From an uncultured Mycoplasmatota bacterium (GTDB lineage: Bacteria > Bacillota_I > Bacilli_A > RF39 > UBA660): DNA of 64,000 nt. Made by a program: the position numbers and the translations under genes. Numbering within the stretch: the first letter of the stretch is position 1; every line of letters starts with the position of its first letter. Of the stretch, positions 56,178 through 64,000 are shown piece after piece. Where the stretch lies: positions 22,330 through 86,329 of the forward strand of contig URVV01000004.1 in assembly GCA_900551455.1 (NCBI GenBank). The letters run 5' to 3'. The notes beneath the pieces are model-generated. The model had not been told where the DNA came from, did not search any database, and saw only the letters and a list, made by a program, of their open reading frames with translations.

Positions 56178-57572
56178 ATGAGATTATATAATACATTAAC
56201 TAAAAAAGAAGAAGAATTTATTCCTTACAATAAAGATAGAGTTAATATGTATACTTGTGGACCAACAGTCTACTACTACGCTCATATTGGTAATTTAAGA
56301 ACCTATATTAGTGAAGACATTCTAGAAAAATCCTTAAACTATCTCGGATACAACGTTCATCGTGCTATGAATATTACCGATGTTGGTCATTTATCAAGCG
56401 ATGCCGATACTGGTGAAGATAAAATGTTAAAAGGTGCTAAAAGAGAGCAAAAAAGTGTTTTAGAAATAGCAGCCTATTATACCGAATGTTTTAAAAACGA
56501 TTGTACCAAATTAAATATAAAATGGCCAGAACAAGTAGTTCCAGCTACTACAATGATTAAAGAATACATAAGTTTTATAGAAAAATTAATTACAAAAGGT
56601 TACGCCTATCTTGCTAATGGCAATGTTTACTTTGATACATCTAAGTTAAATGATTATTATAAACTAACCAATCATACTGCTGAAGAATTAATATCAGGAG
56701 TAAGAGAAACAGTAGAGGAAGACTCTAATAAGAAGAACAAAACAGACTTTGTACTTTGGTTTACAAAATCAAAATTTGACAACCAAGAGTTAAAATGGGA
56801 AAGTCCTTGGGGAACAGGTTACCCTGGATGGCACATAGAGTGCTCTTGTATCTCGTTAAAATGTCTTGGTGAATACCTAGATATACATTGTGGCGGAGTT
56901 GATAATATCTTCCCCCATCACACTAACGAGATTGCTCAAACAGAGAGTTACTTAGGACATAAATGGTGTAATTACTGGATTCATACTGAACATCTATTAG
57001 ATGCTACCGGAAAGATGAGTAAATCAAGTGGTAATTTCTTAACTTTAAATTTACTTGAGGAAAAAGGCTATTCTCCACTCGTATACCGTTTCTTCTGTCT
57101 TCAATCACATTATAAAAAACAATTAACTTTCAGTTTTGAATCATTAGATATTGCTAAGAATTCTTACAATAAACTTCTAAACAAAATAAAATCTATCTCT
57201 ATAGATAATAGTCCTCTAGTACAAGAAGACTTTGATAAATATAACAACCAATTTAAAGAATGTCTTGCTGATAATTTAAATACTTCCAATGCCCTAACAG
57301 TTTTATATGACATTCTAAAAAGCTCAATAAATAATACCACTAAATTATCATTAATAAAATCTTTTGATAAAGTGTTGTCTCTTGATTTAACAAAAGAAGA
57401 CACAATAAATGAAGAATTAGTATCTTATATCAATGAAATGATAGAAAAAAGAAACATTGCTAAAAAAAATAAAGATTATGCTTTAGCCGATAGTATAAGA
57501 AATGAACTTCAAGAAAAAGGTATTATCTTGAAAGATAGCCGTGAAGGAACAACCTATGAGGTGATAAAATAA
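56178..57572 (+). CDS. cysS: Cysteinyl-tRNA synthetase
   Basis: A 464-residue class I synthetase: MYTCGPTVYYYAHIGNLRTYISEDIL (HIGH motif as HIGN), zinc residues CGG/HTNE region (LDIHCGGVDNIFPHHTNEIAQTE) and KMSKSSGN. The C-terminal anticodon-binding helical domain is full length. It ends directly before the next gene (1-nt overlap). Confidence 0.98.
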   Translation: MRLYNTLTKKEEEFIPYNKDRVNMYTCGPTVYYYAHIGNLRTYISEDILEKSLNYLGYNVHRAMNITDVGHLSSDADTGEDKMLKGAKREQKSVLEIAAYYTECFKNDCTKLNIKWPEQVVPATTMIKEYISFIEKLITKGYAYLANGNVYFDTSKLNDYYKLTNHTAEELISGVRETVEEDSNKKNKTDFVLWFTKSKFDNQELKWESPWGTGYPGWHIECSCISLKCLGEYLDIHCGGVDNIFPHHTNEIAQTESYLGHKWCNYWIHTEHLLDATGKMSKSSGNFLTLNLLEEKGYSPLVYRFFCLQSHYKKQLTFSFESLDIAKNSYNKLLNKIKSISIDNSPLVQEDFDKYNNQFKECLADNLNTSNALTVLYDILKSSINNTTKLSLIKSFDKVLSLDLTKEDTINEELVSYINEMIEKRNIAKKNKDYALADSIRNELQEKGIILKDSREGTTYEVIK

Positions 57573-58267
57573 TGAATTATAATGATTATTTTCTTATTGA
57601 ATATACTATTCCCTTTTTAGGATTCTTAATTACCCTTCTAGCTCAAATATATGTAATGTCTTCTTATAATAAATATCGAAACATTCCTACATCTGGTAAG
57701 AAAACTGGTGCTGATACTGCCAGAAAAATTCTAGATGCCAATGGCTTAGAAAATGTTAAAATAAATAAAATTACTGGAAACTTAACAGATCATTATGATC
57801 CCCGAAACAAGACTGTTAACCTATCAGCAGATATCTATGATGGAACATCTATTTCCTCAGTATCTGTAGCTGCCCACGAATGCGGTCACGCTATCCAAGA
57901 TAAAGAAGGATATACTTTTATGAAAATAAGATCTCTTTTAGTACCAATAACAAATTTCTCTTCAAAAATAGGTTATCTTGTCGTTATAATTGGCTTAATA
58001 TTCAATGCTATAGGTCTTGCTAAATTTGGCCTAATCCTTTTATTATCAATTTTATTATTTCAACTAATAACTCTTCCAGTAGAGTTTAATGCTTCGAGTC
58101 GAGCAAAAAAACAACTAATAAAATTAAACATCGTCGATAACGATGAATTAAGCGATTCTTCATCAATGTTACACGCAGCTGCATTCACTTATGTTGCTTC
58201 TCTAGTAACTTCCCTTCTTCAGATTTTAAGATTAGCCCTTATTGTTTTTGGCCGTGACAAAGATTAA
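57572..58267 (+). CDS. Zinc metallopeptidase, YugP family
   Basis: A 231-residue membrane metallopeptidase: N-terminal helix, ARKILDANGLENVKINKI, DHYDPRNKTVNLS, zinc motif VAAHECGHAIQDKEGY (HExxH-like HECGH), then two to three membrane segments. The start shares the TAATG junction with cysS, so they are co-expressed. Confidence 0.92.
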   Translation: MNYNDYFLIEYTIPFLGFLITLLAQIYVMSSYNKYRNIPTSGKKTGADTARKILDANGLENVKINKITGNLTDHYDPRNKTVNLSADIYDGTSISSVSVAAHECGHAIQDKEGYTFMKIRSLLVPITNFSSKIGYLVVIIGLIFNAIGLAKFGLILLLSILLFQLITLPVEFNASSRAKKQLIKLNIVDNDELSDSSSMLHAAAFTYVASLVTSLLQILRLALIVFGRDKD

Positions 58268-58274
58268 AAATATA

Positions 58275-58320
58275 AAAAGTAATATAGTTTTTTAAATATT
58301 AAAGCTATAATACTTTTTCT
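58275..58320 (+). terminator. Terminator of the cysS operon
   Basis: AAAAAGTAATATAG and CTATAATACTTTTT form a stem with a T-rich loop. Confidence 0.65.
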
Positions 58321-58370
58321 ATATTATAAAATTTTCCTTTTCGTAAATAATAAATACGAAAGGAGATCAA

Positions 58371-58601
58371 ATGAATAATTATCAAGAAGTACCAAATATC
58401 ATAAGTGGTAAAGATCTAGATTACCTATCAGATATGTTTGAATGGAATTATATTGCATATAAAACTACTCATAATGCCATCTCACAAGTTCAAGAAGAAG
58501 AAATAAAAACACATCTTATAAAAGGTATAGATCTATTTAAATTTAATATGCATCAAATACTAGAAATACTAGGAGGTCAAAATGAACAACAAAATAACTA
58601 A
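58371..58601 (+). CDS. Small CotF-like spore coat protein
   Basis: A 76-residue helical protein (NIISGKDLDYLSDMFEWNYIAYKTTHNAISQVQEEEIKTHLIKGIDLFKFNMHQILEILGG) similar to small coat-F-type/ferritin-like helices in spore-forming Bacillota. AAAGGAGATC precedes the ATG. The next coat gene starts within its end (20-nt overlap). Confidence 0.65.
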   Translation: MNNYQEVPNIISGKDLDYLSDMFEWNYIAYKTTHNAISQVQEEEIKTHLIKGIDLFKFNMHQILEILGGQNEQQNN

Positions 58602-58896
58602 TCCAGAAGTAGAAGTCCCTAAATCTTCTAACTTGAATGATAAAGATTATCTTAACATCCTTCTTACAAGTTTGAAAGAATTATCTAAAAATTATACTAT
58701 CAGTATGACTGAAGCAAGCAATGAATACCTATTTGCCAAATATAATAAAACCTTTGAAAAAATAATCAATCTTCAAAGAGAAACATTTGAATTAATGTTT
58801 AAAAAAGGATGGTATCCATTAGAAAAAGCCGAAAATAATAAAATTACAGAGAAATATACAACTCTAAATAAAGAATATCAAGATTTAGAAGAATAA
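58582..58896 (+). CDS. CotF-family spore coat protein
   Basis: A 104-residue protein: LNDKDYLNILLTSLKELSKNYTISMTEASNEYLFAKYNKTFEKIINLQRETFELMFKKGWYPLEKAE, matching the CotF pattern (NDKDYLND..., QRxxxxLMFxKGWYxLE). It is translationally coupled to the previous gene. Part of the spore coat; supports the sporulating nature of the host. Confidence 0.85.
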   Translation: MNNKITNPEVEVPKSSNLNDKDYLNILLTSLKELSKNYTISMTEASNEYLFAKYNKTFEKIINLQRETFELMFKKGWYPLEKAENNKITEKYTTLNKEYQDLEE

Positions 58897-58917
58897 CCTA
58901 AAAAGGTTATTTTTTTA
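58891..58917 (+). terminator. Terminator of the CotF-like operon
   Basis: AATAACCT-AAAA-AGGTTATT followed by TTTTT. Confidence 0.85.
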
Positions 58918-59808
58918 ACCCTTAAAATCAAAATTAGGAATAAAACTCTCACTAACCGTCCCTTCCTCTTGAACAAATGCCTTTCTTATTCCAATCTTCC
59001 AAGCATAATCAATAACCTCTTCATAAACTTCTAGCGTTACTCTTTTATTAAGACAATCATATTTACAAACTCTAACTGGAGTATATTGATTCATTATACT
59101 ATAATAAATATTATTCTTATATCTATCATACAAGAATTTAAGTATTTTTTTACTATCTTCCTCCATTCCAGGTATCAGCATATGTCTAACTATTACACCA
59201 CTAATCATTCGCCCATTATCATCAAAAACACATTTTGGCTTTTGTCTAACCATTTCCTCAATCGCTACTTCCGTATATTTAAAATAATCCTTACATCCTG
59301 AATACTTAACAGCATATTCATCACTATAATATTTAAAATCAGGTAAATACACATCAACTATTCCATCAAGTAATTTAAGCGTATCAACACTTTCATATCC
59401 CGAAGAATTATAAACTATAGGTATCCTCAATCCATTATTTTTTGCCAAATTAATTCCCTCTATTATTAAAGGAACAAAGTGTGTCGGAGTAACTAAATTA
59501 ATATTACTAGCCCCCCTACTCTGTAAATCTAAACATATTTCACTAAATCTACTAACACTAATCTCTACCCCATTATCAAGTTCACTAATATAATAATTTT
59601 GACAAAAAATACACCTCAAATTACAATTACTAAAAAATATTGTTCCAGATCCCAACTTCCCAGTTATACAAGGCTCTTCCCACATATGTAAATAAGCCTT
59701 AGCTATTTTAATTTTATTCCCAGCCCTACAAAAACCTAATTCTCCCCTATTTCTATTAATTAAACATTTCCTAGGACACAATTGACAATTATTAAATAAT
59801 TCCTCCAT
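58915..59808 (-). CDS. Radical SAM protein, pyruvate formate-lyase activase-like
   Basis: About 297 residues from the ATG preceded by GGAGGC. N-terminal cysteines (CQLCPRKCLIN) and radical SAM CNLRCIFCQNY (CxxxCxxC), followed by the GxIxxE-like barrel region. It resembles the PflA/AmmeMemoRadiSam-type activating enzymes. Its partner enzyme is not in the window. Tail: AFVQEEGTVSESFIPNFDFKG. Confidence 0.85.
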   Translation of the reverse strand: MEELFNNCQLCPRKCLINRNRGELGFCRAGNKIKIAKAYLHMWEEPCITGKLGSGTIFFSNCNLRCIFCQNYYISELDNGVEISVSRFSEICLDLQSRGASNINLVTPTHFVPLIIEGINLAKNNGLRIPIVYNSSGYESVDTLKLLDGIVDVYLPDFKYYSDEYAVKYSGCKDYFKYTEVAIEEMVRQKPKCVFDDNGRMISGVIVRHMLIPGMEEDSKKILKFLYDRYKNNIYYSIMNQYTPVRVCKYDCLNKRVTLEVYEEVIDYAWKIGIRKAFVQEEGTVSESFIPNFDFKG

Positions 59809-59919
59809 ATAAGCCTCCAAATCAAAAATATTATACAATAAAAAAACATTTAACCAAAGAAAAAAACACCATATTTGACTAATTAACAAATATTTAATAT
59901 AATGTTATTGGTGATTTTT

Positions 59920-60507
59920 GTGAAAATTTTAGATGTTAAATTAACTATCTCTGCCGTAAGACTTAGTCAATTTCCTACTGATAGGAAAAATGAATTCCTT
60001 CTCGTAGGTCGTTCTAATGTTGGCAAAAGTAGTTTTATCAATACATTAATTAATCGTAAAAACTTTGCTAGAACAAGTGCTACTCCAGGCAAAACCCAAA
60101 CACTTAACTTCTATTTAATTAATGATTTCTTTTACTTAGTAGATGCCCCAGGTTATGGTTTTGCTAAAGTAAGCAAGCAATTAAAAAACAAATTCGGTTT
60201 AATAATGGAAGATTACCTAGAACAAAGAGAAAACTTAAAGATGGTATTTCTTTTAATTGATTTTAGACACAAACCAACTGAAGATGATATATTAATGTAT
60301 AATTACTTAAAACATTATAATATTCCCGTAACCATTATTTGTACTAAATTAGATAAAGTAAATAAAAATAGTCACGAAAAGAATATTAATCTAATAACAA
60401 AAACTCTTGGAGTTACTAAAGAAGACTTAATTCTCTTCTCTAGCGTAACTAAAGCCGGAAAACAAGAAGTATATAACAAAATAGAAGAAACTCTAGAAAT
60501 AAAATAA
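59920..60507 (+). CDS. engB: Ribosome biogenesis GTPase EngB/YsxC
   Basis: About 195 residues from a GTG preceded by GGTGA (an ATG six codons earlier is possible). ISAVRLSQFPTDRKNEFLLVGRSNVGKSSFINTLI (G1), TPGKTQTLNFYLI, VDAPGYGFAKVS (G3) and TKLDKV (G4). It acts in late 50S assembly. It is followed 12 nt later by der. Confidence 0.95.
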   Translation: MKILDVKLTISAVRLSQFPTDRKNEFLLVGRSNVGKSSFINTLINRKNFARTSATPGKTQTLNFYLINDFFYLVDAPGYGFAKVSKQLKNKFGLIMEDYLEQRENLKMVFLLIDFRHKPTEDDILMYNYLKHYNIPVTIICTKLDKVNKNSHEKNINLITKTLGVTKEDLILFSSVTKAGKQEVYNKIEETLEIK

Positions 60508-60519
60508 GGAGGTAATTTT

Positions 60520-61830
60520 ATGAAAATTCCTACAGTTGCCTTAGTAGGCCGCCCAAATGTTGGTAAATCTACAATTTTCAACAAATTAGTAGGTAAAAAA
60601 ATATCCATTATCGAAGATACTCCCGGAGTAACTAGAGACAGAATTTATGGAGATGTTACATATAATAACTACAAATTCCATCTTATAGATACAGGAGGTA
60701 TTGATTTATCCGAATCAGATTTTAATAAAGAAATAATCATCCAAGCTACCATAGCTATTGATGAAGCTGATGTTATTGTCTTTATCTTAGATGGTAAAGA
60801 AGATTTAAATGCCAATGATTTTAAAATAAGAGATATGCTTATGAAAAGCGGTAAAAAAATCATTTTAGCCGTCAATAAAATAGATAATGAAAAAAGAAAA
60901 AATGATATTTATAACTACTATGAATTAGGATTCCCATATATTCTCCCAATAAGTGGTGAACACAATTTAGGAATAGGGGACTTACTCGATGAAATAACCA
61001 AAGATTTTTCTCCCCAAGAAGAGACGAATCTTTTAGATGATAAAATAAAGTTCTGTGTAATTGGTCGTCCAAATGTTGGTAAAAGTAGCCTAGTTAATGC
61101 TATTGTTAACGAAGAAAAATCTATTGTTAGTAACATTGCTGGTACTACTAGAGATGCCATTGATACACCATTTACCTATGATAAAGAACAATATGTTATT
61201 ATTGATACTGCTGGTATCAGAAAAAGCGGAAAAATTTACGAAAATATTGAAAAATATAGTGTTATACGTGCAATGAAAGCCATTGAAAGAAGTAATGTCT
61301 GTGTTGTTGTTATAAATGCCGAAGAAGGTATTATTGAACACGATAAACATATTGCCAGTTATGCCTTAGAAGCCGGCAAACCACTAGTTTTAGTAGTCAA
61401 TAAATGGGATACCGTTAAAGATAAAACCATTGCTGAATACACTAAATTAATGCGTAACGAATTTCAGTTCCTTTCATACGTCCCAATAGTATTTCTCTCA
61501 GCCAAAACTAAAAAAAGAATTCATACTCTAATGCCTGAGATAAAGAAAGTTTACGAAAACTCTAAAAAAGAAGTAAAAACCAGTCTTTTAAATGACGTTA
61601 TAAGAGATGCAGTTATCATAAATATGCCACCATCTTATAAAGGAAAAAGATTAAAAATATACTTCGTATCACAACAAGGCATAACCCCTCCAAAATTTAT
61701 CTTTAACGTAAATAGCAAGGGTCTAGTTCATTTCTCATATGAAAGATACTTAGAAAATAAAATAAGAGAATCATTTGATTTTGAAGGAACCCCAATTCAA
61801 ATAGAATTTAAAAATCGTAATGGTGAATAA
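60520..61830 (+). CDS. der: Ribosome biogenesis GTPase Der (EngA), two G domains
   Basis: A 436-residue double GTPase: G1 GRPNVGKSTIFN, DTPGVTRDR, NKID; second domain GRPNVGKSSLVN, DTAGIRKSG, NKWD; C-terminal KH-like domain (residues ~355-436). Acts in 50S biogenesis. Located right after engB with GGAGG ribosome site. Confidence 0.97.
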   Translation: MKIPTVALVGRPNVGKSTIFNKLVGKKISIIEDTPGVTRDRIYGDVTYNNYKFHLIDTGGIDLSESDFNKEIIIQATIAIDEADVIVFILDGKEDLNANDFKIRDMLMKSGKKIILAVNKIDNEKRKNDIYNYYELGFPYILPISGEHNLGIGDLLDEITKDFSPQEETNLLDDKIKFCVIGRPNVGKSSLVNAIVNEEKSIVSNIAGTTRDAIDTPFTYDKEQYVIIDTAGIRKSGKIYENIEKYSVIRAMKAIERSNVCVVVINAEEGIIEHDKHIASYALEAGKPLVLVVNKWDTVKDKTIAEYTKLMRNEFQFLSYVPIVFLSAKTKKRIHTLMPEIKKVYENSKKEVKTSLLNDVIRDAVIINMPPSYKGKRLKIYFVSQQGITPPKFIFNVNSKGLVHFSYERYLENKIRESFDFEGTPIQIEFKNRNGE

Positions 61831-61856
61831 TCAATAGAAACAATTATAAATAAACT

Positions 61857-61865
61857 CATATAATA
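61857..61865 (+). promoter_or_regulatory. Possible sporulation-type -10 for spoVIF
   Basis: CATATAATA fits CATAnnnTA and is ~17 nt before the start; a -35 AC lies ~15 nt upstream. It could equally be a sigma-A TATAAT. Confidence 0.3.
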
Positions 61866-61881
61866 CACTAAGGAGGTATAT

Positions 61882-62130
61882 ATGGGTTTTTCTGATAATT
61901 TCTTCAAAAAAGTAGAAAAGAAAACAAAAGTTGATAAAGATACAATATTATCATTAGCCGGTAAACTTCAAAATGGTAATATGAAAGATGAAGGTACACT
62001 AAAAGAGGTAATTTCAACCCTTTCAGAAATGACTGGCAGACCAGTATCAAAAGAACAAGAAGAAAAAATAATCAATGCTGTTATTAATGATAAAGTACCA
62101 AAAAATATTGATGAATACTATAACGAATAA
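61882..62130 (+). CDS. spoVIF: Stage VI sporulation protein F-like
   Basis: An 82-residue protein: FSDNFFKKVEKKTKVDKDTILSLAGKLQNGNMKDEGTLKEVISTLSEMTGRPVSKEQEEKIINAVINDKVP, which matches the SpoVIF (YjcC) family of coat-assembly factors. GGAGG precedes the ATG. It is single, with its own terminator. Confidence 0.85.
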   Translation: MGFSDNFFKKVEKKTKVDKDTILSLAGKLQNGNMKDEGTLKEVISTLSEMTGRPVSKEQEEKIINAVINDKVPKNIDEYYNE

Positions 62131-62140
62131 AACCAATCCA

Positions 62141-62163
62141 CTGCTCATAGAGCAGTTTTTATA
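62141..62163 (+). terminator. Terminator of spoVIF
   Basis: CTGCTC-ATA-GAGCAG followed by TTTTTATA. Confidence 0.85.
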
Positions 62164-62283
62164 TATAATGAAATTATAATTCTTATTAATAACAAGATTA
62201 TCAAACTTTAAATCAATAAAAAATAATTCCCATTATTAATTTACAAACAATCAGCATAAATATTAATAAAAGCACGATTTTTC

Positions 62284-62312
62284 TTTACATCAAAATAATA
62301 ATTTGATATAAT
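62284..62312 (+). promoter_or_regulatory. Promoter of the rpsF-ssb-rpsR operon
   Basis: TTTACA (62284-62289), a 17-nt spacer and TATAAT (62307-62312). Confidence 0.8.
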
Positions 62313-62317
62313 ACCAC

Positions 62318-62404
62318 TTGAGCGAAGGATAATAACCTAAAATATCGTCATAAAGACATACCTTGCTTGCCTGAAAAGGCCATAGACCATAAGGAGGTGT
62401 AATA
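62318..62404 (+). promoter_or_regulatory. Leader RNA of rpsF, likely S6:S18 autoregulatory element
   Basis: Between the promoter and rpsF about 85 nt of leader contain ACCTTGCTTGCC, GGCC-ATAGACC and the GGAGG ribosome site. This resembles the remembered S6:S18-binding leader in Bacillota, where a hairpin presents conserved bases and the S6-S18 complex represses the operon. The exact structure could not be folded here. Confidence 0.6.
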
Positions 62405-62695
62405 ATGAGAAAATATGAAATAATGTTTATTGTAAAGCCTGATTTAGAAGAAAAAACAGTTAAAGATGTTGTTAAAAAATTAGAAAAATCTTTAACCGAT
62501 AACAAAGCTACAATTACTTTATCAAAAGAATTAGGACAAAAAGAATTTGCCTATGAAATCAAAGGATTTAAGTCTGGATTCTACTTCTTATACAATATTG
62601 ACTCTAATACTGATGCTGCTGTTAAGGAATTTTCAAGAATTGCATCAATTGAAGAAAATATTATTAGACATTTAGTATTAAATGTTGAAAAGTAG
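62405..62695 (+). CDS. rpsF: Ribosomal protein S6
   Basis: A 96-residue S6: MRKYEIMFIVKPDLEEKTVKDVVKKLEK and FAYEIKGFKSGFYFLYNID. 30S platform protein; pairs with S18. First gene of rpsF-ssb-rpsR. Confidence 0.98.
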   Translation: MRKYEIMFIVKPDLEEKTVKDVVKKLEKSLTDNKATITLSKELGQKEFAYEIKGFKSGFYFLYNIDSNTDAAVKEFSRIASIEENIIRHLVLNVEK

Positions 62696-62703
62696 GAGGA
62701 AAA

Positions 62704-63165
62704 ATGAATAAAGTAATTTTAATAGGAAGATTATCACGTGACCCAGAACTAAGGCACACTGCCAATGGTACTGCCGTATGCCAAATAAACGTAGCAATAT
62801 CAAGACCAGTTGCTCAAGGAAAAGAACCTGAAACTGATTTTATAAATGTTACCGTATGGAATAAACCAGCAGAAAACATTGCAAAATATCTTTCTAAAGG
62901 AAGACAAGTAGCAATAGAAGGAAGAATTCAAACTAGAAGCTACGACAATAATGAAGGTAAAAAAACTTATGTTACTGAAGTAATAGCCAACAATGTTGAA
63001 TTTTTAGGATCAGCTAACGATAACAATCGTATTTCTCCAAGAGAATCCGAAGAAAATCCATTTGATGCTAACATTCAACCACCAGAAACTACAAACATAG
63101 ATAACGATCCATTTGCTAGTTTTGGAGAAAAAGTTGAAATAAGTGACAATGATTTACCTTTCTAA
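62704..63165 (+). CDS. ssb: Single-stranded DNA-binding protein (main copy)
   Basis: A 153-residue SSB: NKVILIGRLSRDPELRHTANGTAVCQINVAISRPV, VTVWNKPAENIAKYLSKGRQVAIEGRIQTRSYDN, and the partner-binding tail EISDNDLPF. Located in the standard place between rpsF and rpsR, with GGAGG 5 nt before the ATG. This is the housekeeping SSB, unlike the copy at 24661. Confidence 0.98.
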   Translation: MNKVILIGRLSRDPELRHTANGTAVCQINVAISRPVAQGKEPETDFINVTVWNKPAENIAKYLSKGRQVAIEGRIQTRSYDNNEGKKTYVTEVIANNVEFLGSANDNNRISPRESEENPFDANIQPPETTNIDNDPFASFGEKVEISDNDLPF

Positions 63166-63181
63166 AAAAGGAGGAACAAAA

Positions 63182-63400
63182 ATGGCAGAATTTCGCAAAA
63201 AAAGAAAAAAAGTTTGCTATATGTGTATTGGAAAACCAGTTGATTACAAAAACGTTGAAGTAATCAGTAAATATATAAATGATTCAGGTAAAATTTTACC
63301 AAGAAGATTTACTGGAACTTGTGCAAAACACCAACGTCATGTAGCTGAACAAGTAAAATTAGCAAGATATATGGGATTTATACCATATACTACAAAGTAA
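63182..63400 (+). CDS. rpsR: Ribosomal protein S18
   Basis: 72 residues from the ATG with AAAAGGAGG upstream (an upstream in-frame start inside ssb is rejected). AEFRKKRKKVCYMCIGKPVDYKNVEVISKYINDSGKILPRRFTGTCAKHQRHVAEQVKLARYMGFIPY. The CYMC plus CAKH residues mean a zinc-binding (C+) form. It pairs with S6. Confidence 0.98.
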   Translation: MAEFRKKRKKVCYMCIGKPVDYKNVEVISKYINDSGKILPRRFTGTCAKHQRHVAEQVKLARYMGFIPYTTK

Positions 63401-63484
63401 GCCCTTTAAGAGCTTGCTTTTTATTATATAAATAGTGCATTTACTACTTAAATATGTTATAATTAAGGAAAGGAAAGTGATGTT

Positions 63485-63928
63485 ATGAAAGTAATTTTCA
63501 TTAAAGATTTAAAAAAACAAGGAAAAGTAGATGAAATAAAAGAAGTATCTGATGGATACGCCACAAATTTTTTAATTAAAAATGGTTATGCTGTAAAATA
63601 CACCAAGACAAGTAACGAAAGACTAGACAATGATATTAAACAAAGAAAGCTTCAAGAACAAGAAGATATCAAGAAAGCCAACGAATTAAAAACAAAATTA
63701 GAAAAAGAAAACCTTATTTTTGAATCCAAGGCTGGTAAAGATGGTAAACTATTTGGTAATATTTCTACCAAACAAATTGAAGAAAGTCTTTCCTCATTAG
63801 GATATAATATTGATAAAAAGAAAATAAAAATAGATTCATCACTAAACCTATTGGGAACTCATTATGTAAAGCTTGAATTACATAAAAAAGTTACTTGTGA
63901 ATTAAAAATAACTATTAAAGAAAAATAA
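63485..63928 (+). CDS. rplI: Ribosomal protein L9
   Basis: A 147-residue L9: N-terminal MKVIFIKDLKKQGKVDEIKEVSDGYATNFLIKNGYAVKYT and C-terminal domain (KDGKLFGNISTKQIEESLSSLGYNIDKKKIKI), joined by the long helix. AGGAAAG is the ribosome site. A TATAAT-like -10 lies at about 63452-63463; the weak -35 is not convincing. Confidence 0.97.
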   Translation: MKVIFIKDLKKQGKVDEIKEVSDGYATNFLIKNGYAVKYTKTSNERLDNDIKQRKLQEQEDIKKANELKTKLEKENLIFESKAGKDGKLFGNISTKQIEESLSSLGYNIDKKKIKIDSSLNLLGTHYVKLELHKKVTCELKITIKEK

Positions 63929-63929
63929 A

Positions 63930-64000
63930 AAACCAGAAGTCCGAATAAAATGTAACCTGTAAGGTGGACTCTCAAAAAAAGAGAGACCTACTTTATAGGT
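63930..64000 (+). other. Structured region after rplI at the window edge
   Basis: GTCC...GGAC, CTCTC-A7-GAGAG and ACCTA-CTTTA-TAGGT are consecutive complementary segments within 70 nt. No T-run before the edge, so function is unresolved; it may be an RNA leader of the next gene or part of a terminator. Confidence 0.35.

Noticed and set aside
1..64000. CRISPR arrays
   Set aside because: No regularly spaced direct repeats seen and no cas-like protein.
1..64000. Alternative genetic code (UGA = Trp) as in Mollicutes
   Set aside because: Tryptophan codons in conserved proteins are TGG, and TGA ends real genes such as plsC.

Overview
The window is a very AT-rich (by eye 25-30% GC) chromosome segment of a low-GC Gram-positive bacterium (Bacillota) using the standard bacterial code: Trp is TGG and TGA is used as a stop. 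Several endospore genes are present: spoIVA, a sigH-type sigma factor, a CotD-like and two CotF-like coat proteins, and a SpoVIF homologue. Pyruvate:ferredoxin oxidoreductase (nifJ) points to anaerobic metabolism. Together this suggests an uncultured, gut-type, spore-forming anaerobe near Bacilli/Erysipelotrichia/RF39-like lineages; the taxonomy is inference only.

Layout. (1) 1-11812 is most of an integrated mobilizable element (element A; its left end lies outside the window). It holds a large serine recombinase cut by the window edge, an SSB-like protein, two winged-helix proteins, an XRE regulator with divergent promoters, a pMV158-type oriT, a VOC-PadR-tet(44)-like tetracycline resistance operon, a MobV relaxase and a HhH-GPD/Fe-S glycosylase-like protein. 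Its right end cuts spoIVA after about codon 121. (2) 12-38 kb is ordinary chromosome, almost all on the minus strand: uvrA; mrnC-rhodanese-rlmB-sigH; nifJ; asnS; ssb; an amidase; sufB; the rimP-nusA-rnpM-infB-x-x-rbfA-nrnA-truB operon; tRNA-Arg; a dCMP deaminase; yidD; a lipid kinase; DUF4186; and a CotD-like coat protein. (3) 38542-46577 is a complete 8-kb mobilizable element (element B) inserted exactly at the 3' end of tRNA-Gly(GCC), bounded by 11-bp direct repeats. It carries a type II cytosine-5 restriction-modification pair, a large membrane protein, a MobV relaxase with its own oriT, and a 642-aa serine recombinase preceded by a leader peptide and terminator hairpin. (4) 46.6-64 kb is chromosome again: ffh; a cytidylyltransferase and epimerase; nagZ; plsC and a glycosyltransferase; a deletion scar with two gene remnants; gmk; an IS with a frameshifted transposase; cysS; a zinc metallopeptidase; a CotF pair; a radical SAM enzyme; engB; der; spoVIF; and rpsF-ssb-rpsR then rplI.

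The most interesting structure is in the two mobile elements. They share a short box that keeps a hairpin although its arm bases differ, placed about 150 nt before each putative MobV nick site. Element A interrupts a sporulation gene in the manner of skin-like intervening elements, and its resistance operon has a perfect 9+9 bp palindrome over the -10 box next to a PadR gene. All calls come from reading the sequence and from remembered family features; no database search was possible.
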